Source: Candidatus Saccharimonadota bacterium (GTDB lineage Bacteria; Patescibacteriota; Saccharimonadia; Saccharimonadales; Saccharimonadaceae). From it: a DNA stretch of 43,548 bases. The stretch's first letter is position 1, and every line of letters starts with the position of its first letter. The stretch is taken from assembly GCA_017514675.1 (NCBI GenBank), contig JAFWIY010000024.1:1-43548 (forward strand). The letters are read 5' to 3'. Shown here one piece after another: positions 39,738 through 43,548 of this stretch. The notes beneath the pieces were generated by a model that was not told the origin of the DNA, ran no database searches, and saw nothing but the letters and a program-made list of their open reading frames with translations. The position numbers and the translations under genes are program-made.

Positions 39738-40325
39738 CTATTCGCACGAGCCGTTGTTATCCTTAAAATAATAGATAATGTAATTTACTAACTGCCAGCC
39801 TTTCTTGAACGATTCGCCTTGTTTAACTTCTTTATCGTGGACAATATCGGCGATATATTCACTGCCGCTAGTTATGACAAGATTGTTGTCCTTATCGCTT
39901 TCTACGAGATAAGTATATGTTTTGTCATCTAAAGAACATTTTAGCATCGTGGTATTTGACTCACTAGTTTCAACACGACCCCTTGATAAATTAACAGCGA
40001 ACATAATTTCAGCCACAAGATAAATAGCAAAAATACTTAACATGCTAATTAAAATAATTTTTGTAATCTTTAGGGCTTGGTCGGATTTTTTTTCGGTTGT
40101 ATTTACCTTTTCAATCAAGACATCTTTAATTTCGTTATCGACCATTTCGTCGAGACTAACTTTAAAAATATTGGATAATTCTTTGGCCTGTCTTAAATCC
40201 GGCGAAGTTTCGCCAATCTCCCACTTGCTGATAGTCTGTCTGGCTACGCCTAGTTTCTCGGCTAATTCTTCTTGGGATAGCCCGTCTCTTTTTCTTAATT
40301 CTGTTATTTTATTACCTATTTTCAT
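39738..40325 (-). CDS. XRE-family regulator with membrane anchor
   Basis: 195 residues. Residues 1-60 are a classic helix-turn-helix of the XRE/Cro type: IGNKITELRKRDGLSQEELAEKLGVARQTISKWEIGETSPDLRQAKELSNIF. A transmembrane helix (about 86-108) follows and an external domain of about 85 residues (TMLKCSLDDKTYTYLVESDKDNNLVI). This suggests DNA binding in the cytoplasm linked to a signal outside. AGAAAGGA precedes the ATG, and TGCTACTAT (40355-40363) is the probable -10. Target genes unknown; a nearby promoter such as that of the PepSY gene (divergent) is a candidate. Confidence 0.8.
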   Translation of the reverse strand: MKIGNKITELRKRDGLSQEELAEKLGVARQTISKWEIGETSPDLRQAKELSNIFKVSLDEMVDNEIKDVLIEKVNTTEKKSDQALKITKIILISMLSIFAIYLVAEIMFAVNLSRGRVETSESNTTMLKCSLDDKTYTYLVESDKDNNLVITSGSEYIADIVHDKEVKQGESFKKGWQLVNYIIYYFKDNNGSCE

Positions 40326-40354
40326 AATATATTTTTCCTTTCTGGCTTAATTTT

Positions 40355-40363
40355 ATAGTAGCA
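40355..40363 (-). promoter_or_regulatory. promoter -10 of the XRE regulator
   Basis: TGCTACTAT on the minus strand, about 30 nt before the ATG; leader has AGAAAGGA. Confidence 0.55.
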
Positions 40364-40461
40364 CATTTATTATTTCTACCAATTTTAAGTGGAAAGTCCG
40401 CCCGTTTTGTTAACATCTATAACTAAGGTTAAGAAATATTAATCTGGAGAGCATAATGATG

Positions 40462-40467
40462 TATAAT
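40462..40467 (+). promoter_or_regulatory. promoter -10 of the PepSY gene
   Basis: TATAAT, 27 nt before the ATG; the leader contains AAAGGGTG. Confidence 0.5.
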
Positions 40468-40494
40468 GGAAATATAAATTAAGAAAGGGTGAAT

Positions 40495-40953
40495 ATGAGT
40501 AAAGAAAAAAGTAAAAAATCAGCTACGACTGGGGTAGATTATTTGAAAGTGATTGGTGGGGTGTTAGTAGTAGTCGGAGTGGCGGTGATTATGTTGGTCG
40601 CGGTGATTCTCGCTTTAAGAGATGAAAAGAAATATACGATTTCTTATCATAGCGATGATAAATTAGCGCCGCAAATTGTTGAGGGGGATGAGCTGCCGAC
40701 GAGCGCAGTAATTGTAGATGAAGGGATCGTTGTCGATACAAGTAAATATATTACGATCGAGAAGGCGCTAGATGCCGCACTTAAAAGTGCCGGCTTAACG
40801 CGGGAACAAGTACGAGATATCGATGTAGAATTAGAGCGAAAGTTTGGTCAGATGGTGTTTGAAGTCTCGTTTGATGCGGGACAATATGAATACGAAATTT
40901 ACATTAACGCCGAGAATGGCGAAACTGTAAAATCGTTTAAAGAAATTAATTAA
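40495..40953 (+). CDS. membrane-anchored PepSY-domain protein
   Basis: 152 residues from MSKEKSKKSATTG. One N-terminal helix (about 18-42), then an external PepSY domain: ITIEKALDAALKSAGLTREQV, YEYEIYINAENGETVKSFKE. PepSY domains often bind or inhibit peptidases. The ATG at 40495 is preferred over a GTG at 40489 because of the AAAGG spacing. It overlaps the convergent foldase gene by 4 nt and is divergent from the XRE regulator. Confidence 0.8.
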   Translation: MSKEKSKKSATTGVDYLKVIGGVLVVVGVAVIMLVAVILALRDEKKYTISYHSDDKLAPQIVEGDELPTSAVIVDEGIVVDTSKYITIEKALDAALKSAGLTREQVRDIDVELERKFGQMVFEVSFDAGQYEYEIYINAENGETVKSFKEIN

Positions 40954-41990
40954 TCCCCGGAATCAGAAGACTCGGATGGTAAAGCATTCGGGTCTTTTAT
41001 TTCAATGGATTCTTGGATTTTGCCTTCCAGGCGGAGAGCATCAAACTGTTCGTTGAACTTAGTGAAGGGGATTTTGATGGAGACGAAATTGACTTCGGTT
41101 TCGGTCTTTTTGATGAGCTTAACAAAATAGTAGCCATCGCCGTTGATGGAAACGAATTTGCCGCTGCTTTCGCCAGGCTCTAATTTCATAGCTTCGGTAG
41201 AGCGACCGCCATCAATGTTTTTGTTGTCAACTAAGCCACCGGTTTCCTCGTAGTGAATTTCGGAGCCTAGTTGTTCGACTACTGCCTGGTAATTATTGCC
41301 ATTTTCTTTGAGTAGGGCCTCAACCTTGCTGGCGGTCTGATTAGCCTTTTCATCGATTGCGGTTTCAACCTTGGCTTTGATGAGCGATAGGTAGAGCATG
41401 TGCTTATATTCGTTTTTGTTGAGGCCGAAATTATCCTCAATGATTTTGATAAAGCCTTCTTCGCTGCGGTCGATACCACCGATTTTGAGGTGGCGGTCAA
41501 ATTCTTGATTGACTTCTTCATCCGTAACGGTAATGTCTAGTTCCCTGGCGAGCTTGGTAGCGTAGGCGTATTTTTCGGCTTCGTTTAAGGCCGAGCGTTT
41601 GTACTCATCGCGTAGTTCCCTGAAAGAATCCTCATCAAACTGGCCGCCGGATTGGCGTTCGATAGAAGTAATACTGCTACGATAAAGCATCAGGTAATCT
41701 GAGAAGCGCACGTTTTCTCCATCTACCGAAGCGACTGGCACTGGGATAATTTCGGTAACGCGGAATAATAGTTCGCTGGTCATACCTAGTTTATAGAGCG
41801 CGAGCCAACCACCAACGATAATCATGGCTATGGCAACAAGCGCGATTAAAACGGTATTAATAATAACACGGTGTTTGGTCCATTGTAGAGGGTATTTGAA
41901 TTTGCGGCCCTTGGCGAGGACTTCTTCGCGGCGCTCATCTACCTTTTCTTGTTCGGTTTTGTTCTCGGCTTTTTTCTTAATCAACTTCAT
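40950..41990 (-). CDS. membrane-anchored SurA/PrsA-like foldase
   Basis: 346 residues. A basic N-terminus, a transmembrane helix (about 43-66), and a SurA N-terminal-type helical domain (VASVDGENVRFSDYLMLYRSSITSIER, LNEAEKYAYATKLARELDITVTDEEVNQEFDRH). The parvulin-like part (about 220-320: ALLKENGNNYQAVVEQLG...ETGGLVDNKNIDGG, then LEPGESSGKFVSINGDGYYFVKLI) is degenerate but recognisable. It probably helps fold exported proteins such as the surface proteins in this window. TATAAT lies 6 nt before the ATG, leaderless, in a bidirectional core shared with tRNA-Arg. Confidence 0.8.
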   Translation of the reverse strand: MKLIKKKAENKTEQEKVDERREEVLAKGRKFKYPLQWTKHRVIINTVLIALVAIAMIIVGGWLALYKLGMTSELLFRVTEIIPVPVASVDGENVRFSDYLMLYRSSITSIERQSGGQFDEDSFRELRDEYKRSALNEAEKYAYATKLARELDITVTDEEVNQEFDRHLKIGGIDRSEEGFIKIIEDNFGLNKNEYKHMLYLSLIKAKVETAIDEKANQTASKVEALLKENGNNYQAVVEQLGSEIHYEETGGLVDNKNIDGGRSTEAMKLEPGESSGKFVSINGDGYYFVKLIKKTETEVNFVSIKIPFTKFNEQFDALRLEGKIQESIEIKDPNALPSESSDSGD

Positions 41991-41992
41991 GG

Positions 41993-42002
41993 TATAATTA
42001 TA
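41993..42002. promoter_or_regulatory. shared bidirectional -10 for the foldase gene and tRNA-Arg
   Basis: TATAATTATA gives TATAAT on the minus strand (41997-42002, 6 nt before the ATG) and on the plus strand (41993-41998, 15 nt before the tRNA). A 22-nt stretch including it is identical to that at 33545-33566. Confidence 0.75.
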
Positions 42003-42013
42003 GCATAAGTTTT

Positions 42014-42089
42014 GGCCTGGTAGCTCAATGGATAGAGCAATTCCGTCCTAAGGAAGAGGTTGCGCGTTCGACTCGCGCCCAGGCTACCA
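42014..42089 (+). tRNA. tRNA-Arg (CCT)
   Basis: 76 nt with encoded CCA. Acceptor GGCCTGG/CCAGGCT (first pair G-U), D-stem GCTC/GAGC, anticodon loop GTCCTAA (anticodon CCT, reads AGG), T-arm GCGCG-TTCGACT-CGCGC. Its 3' end is repeated at 42251-42269. Confidence 0.94.
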
Positions 42090-42128
42090 GATAAAAAAGA
42101 AGGCCCGTAGGGTCTTGTTTTTTATCTG
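42090..42128 (+). terminator. tRNA-Arg terminator hairpin
   Basis: GATAAAAAA and TTTTTTATC flank an AAGGCCC/GGGTCTT inner stem, making one long hairpin directly behind the CCA. Confidence 0.75.
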
Positions 42129-42133
42129 ATGCT

Positions 42134-42262
42134 CTTGGGAGCGAGGCGAACTTTAGTTCGCCCGCTGTAGGAGGCGAGCGAAAATCTAAAATTTATTTTA
42201 GATTTTCTGAGGCGACGCCCAGCGGGAAGGCTTTGCGAAGCAAAGCCTTGCTCGCGCCCAAG
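42134..42262. repeat. cloverleaf-like palindromic element behind tRNA-Arg
   Basis: Outer stem CTTGGG-A-GCGAG (42134-42145) with CTCGC-G-CCCAAG (42251-42262); inner CCGCTG/CAGCGG. Three hairpins: GCGAACT/AGTTCGC (42146-42161), AAAATCTAAAA/TTTTAGATTTT (42181-42206) and AAGGCTTTGC/GCAAAGCCTT (42227-42249). The last outer-stem bases are part of the repeated tRNA-Arg 3' end. Confidence 0.8.
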
Positions 42263-42286
42263 TTGCCAGTGAGAACAGTTGAATAA

Positions 42287-43348
42287 TTATGCTTCTTCGC
42301 CCAAGATTAAATTGCCGTGTCGCATGTTTTGTTCATAGAACTCGTAGGAGGATTTGTAAGAATCATACCTCTTGGATACATGTTTAATTCGCTCAATTTT
42401 TGCAGTGCGCAATTTGCGATAAAACTCATGGCTTATATCATAATATAGATCCCTAAATTCATTTGCCATTTGACTACCTAGACCTTTACCACGATATAGG
42501 TCGCCAACTATTCCTAAATATTGTTCGCAGTTATTTAGAGCTTCTTCATCGCGGACACTTCTGTCATAAGAATCTATGATATCTTTTGCGATGAGTTCAG
42601 TAATGCCTTTGTCGGCTTCTAGGCGTTCTGTGCCTCGTTGAGTGTTTTCGCCCAAGAGCCCCATACAATTTTCATCTTCTAGTTTTTTATTAAATCTATC
42701 ATAAAACACATGTGGGTGTTCTTCCCTGAATTGTTCTATTGCTGGATCTAGCCCTTCATTATCGGTGCAGTCTTGAATACGACGACCAATCTCTATGTCA
42801 CTGAAAGTTTCCTGGATTTTTTCAGATAACCAATAATTTTTATCTTCTATTTTTTTGAAATCTGGGTGGTTTAATAAAAAGAACCTTGTGTGAGCTTTTG
42901 CATACTGACCACAATCTATCCCATTCATTTCTTGACTATCGATCGATCCTTTGGCGAACTCCATAGCAATCGGGACAATAGCTTCGGCATATTCTCGTTC
43001 ATCATATCCATAACCTTCGCTGCTATCTAATGTTCCGATAATCGCGGTCATAAATTTTCTGCCGTTAGGCGCCAATTGCTCAATTTCTCCGAAAAGCTCT
43101 TTTCTAGCTTCTGATTCAGCAGCATTCCTTTCGGCAATACGAGCATCTTGTTCTTGGAGGTATTCGGTATAGTCGCGCTCATCACGCACACCCTCAGGCA
43201 ATGTTCCACTACGACGGAGTTCATCAAAAGTATTCTCTTGTTGAGTCTCTATTTGTGTATCGCCTTGGTCAACTTCTTTCGCCATTTCTGACCAAGCTTC
43301 GTAATTCTCATTTGGCTGATTATTATTTATTATTGGGTCATTGTTCAT
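42287..43348 (-). CDS. hypothetical soluble protein
   Basis: 353 residues, no family recognised. No signal peptide or membrane helix. Charged and helical throughout, with a Gln/Asn/Glu-rich N-terminus (MNNDPIINNNQPNENYEAWSEM), a middle with GYGYDEREYAEAIVPIAMEFAKGSID and a C-terminus rich in Arg, Tyr and Lys (HVSKRYDSYKSSYEFYEQNMRHGN). GGAGGC lies before the ATG, right behind a GGCGA/TCGCC mini-hairpin that could affect access to it. No operon partner visible. Confidence 0.65.
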   Translation of the reverse strand: MNNDPIINNNQPNENYEAWSEMAKEVDQGDTQIETQQENTFDELRRSGTLPEGVRDERDYTEYLQEQDARIAERNAAESEARKELFGEIEQLAPNGRKFMTAIIGTLDSSEGYGYDEREYAEAIVPIAMEFAKGSIDSQEMNGIDCGQYAKAHTRFFLLNHPDFKKIEDKNYWLSEKIQETFSDIEIGRRIQDCTDNEGLDPAIEQFREEHPHVFYDRFNKKLEDENCMGLLGENTQRGTERLEADKGITELIAKDIIDSYDRSVRDEEALNNCEQYLGIVGDLYRGKGLGSQMANEFRDLYYDISHEFYRKLRTAKIERIKHVSKRYDSYKSSYEFYEQNMRHGNLILGEEA

Positions 43349-43441
43349 GATATTGCCTCCGGCGAAATCGCCATTAATTATTGATTAGGTGGCGATTACC
43401 CATAAACGGCGTAATAACAATTTTGTGTGTATACTCACCCC

Positions 43442-43548
43442 TTAACCTCCAGATAACAAACTAAAAAAGATTTTAATTTTAAGCTTATGTGAATAGCCAT
43501 GATGGAGCTTTAACTTATCCTTGGCATTGCCAAATTTGCCTTCTAATA
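43442..43548 (-). CDS. C-terminal end of an unknown, possibly transposase-like, protein (cut by window edge)
   Basis: An open minus-strand frame enters at the window edge and ends at TAA (43442-43444): LEGKFGNAKDKLKLHHGY, then SHKLKIKIFFSLLSGG. The EGKFG-x-x-K start resembles the C-terminal region of IS5/IS1182-type transposases, but 34 residues are too few to be sure. Between it and the 43348 gene are about 93 nt with no feature except a weak GGCG-rich repeat. Confidence 0.35.
   Translation of the reverse strand, partial: LEGKFGNAKDKLKLHHGYSHKLKIKIFFSLLSGG

Noticed and set aside
39579-39791. 70-residue plus-strand gene before the XRE regulator
   Set aside because: It crosses two hairpins and a terminator, has no ribosome site, and overlaps the XRE gene end.
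1-43548. Reassigned UGA codon (as in Gracilibacteria/Absconditabacteria)
   Set aside because: TGA acts as stop at family-consistent ends (mutM, the 38039 gene), and Trp positions use TGG.

Overview
The window reads as a piece of a small, streamlined Patescibacteria/CPR chromosome, most probably Candidatus Saccharibacteria (TM7). This is inferred from the gene repertoire (DUF5663 protein, T4SS-pilin-like protein, MccF-like S66 peptidase, Orn, eukaryote-like IleS), very tight packing, the standard genetic code (TGA is used as stop, for example in mutM), and several sortase-type surface proteins. No rRNA, CRISPR array or complete insertion sequence was seen. tRNA genes for Asp(GTC), Gly(CCC) and Arg(CCT) are present.

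Layout. 1-124: start of rplU. 217-4341: surface operon on the minus strand (DUF5663 protein, membrane protein with about 57 Glu-Pro repeats, LPSTG-anchored protein). 4607-9465: a 46-residue gene, ileS and a leucine-rich-repeat surface protein. 9535-15156: mscS, thioredoxin-like gene, nrdR, ftsZ, ftsA, map, adk, rpsU. 15217-19776: tRNA-Asp, an inactive-looking DHH-family protein, rpsT, and holA/mutM/zinc-phospholipase-like operon. 19941-25209: small NrdD-tail-like gene behind two NrdR-box-like sites, a RhuM-Fic gene, and a 1244-residue adhesin. 25213-33549: polA with a P-loop kinase, a diacylglycerol-kinase-like gene, pilin-like gene, rpoD, S66 peptidase, dnaG. 33566-37960: membrane protein plus mscL, a YjbR-like gene, orn, a hypothetical gene, argS. 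37961-43548: hypothetical genes, tRNA-Gly, small membrane proteins, an XRE regulator, a PepSY protein, a SurA/PrsA-like foldase, tRNA-Arg, and a possible transposase remnant.

The most striking signal is a set of palindromic, multi-hairpin elements of about 90-190 bp. Several sit in frame inside housekeeping genes (ileS twice, polA twice, dagK-like, argS) and encode extra hydrophilic segments. Related structures lie next to ileS and next to two tRNA genes. The polA and argS copies share a 17-nt hairpin with one difference, which supports a common family. Behind tRNA-Arg, the tRNA 3' end is imperfectly repeated on the far side of a cloverleaf-like element. In-frame palindromes are known from Rickettsia (RPEs); I know of no description of this set, but I could not search.

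Three further themes. (1) Many genes have a TATAAT-like box 6-8 nt before the ATG and no Shine-Dalgarno, so leaderless mRNAs appear common, with one 22-nt bidirectional core promoter found twice. (2) Structural zinc ligands are missing from NrdR and DnaG, and probably from the NrdD-like tail, while MutM keeps its four cysteines. (3) Genes are packed to overlap, including a 62-bp antisense overlap between rpsT and holA.
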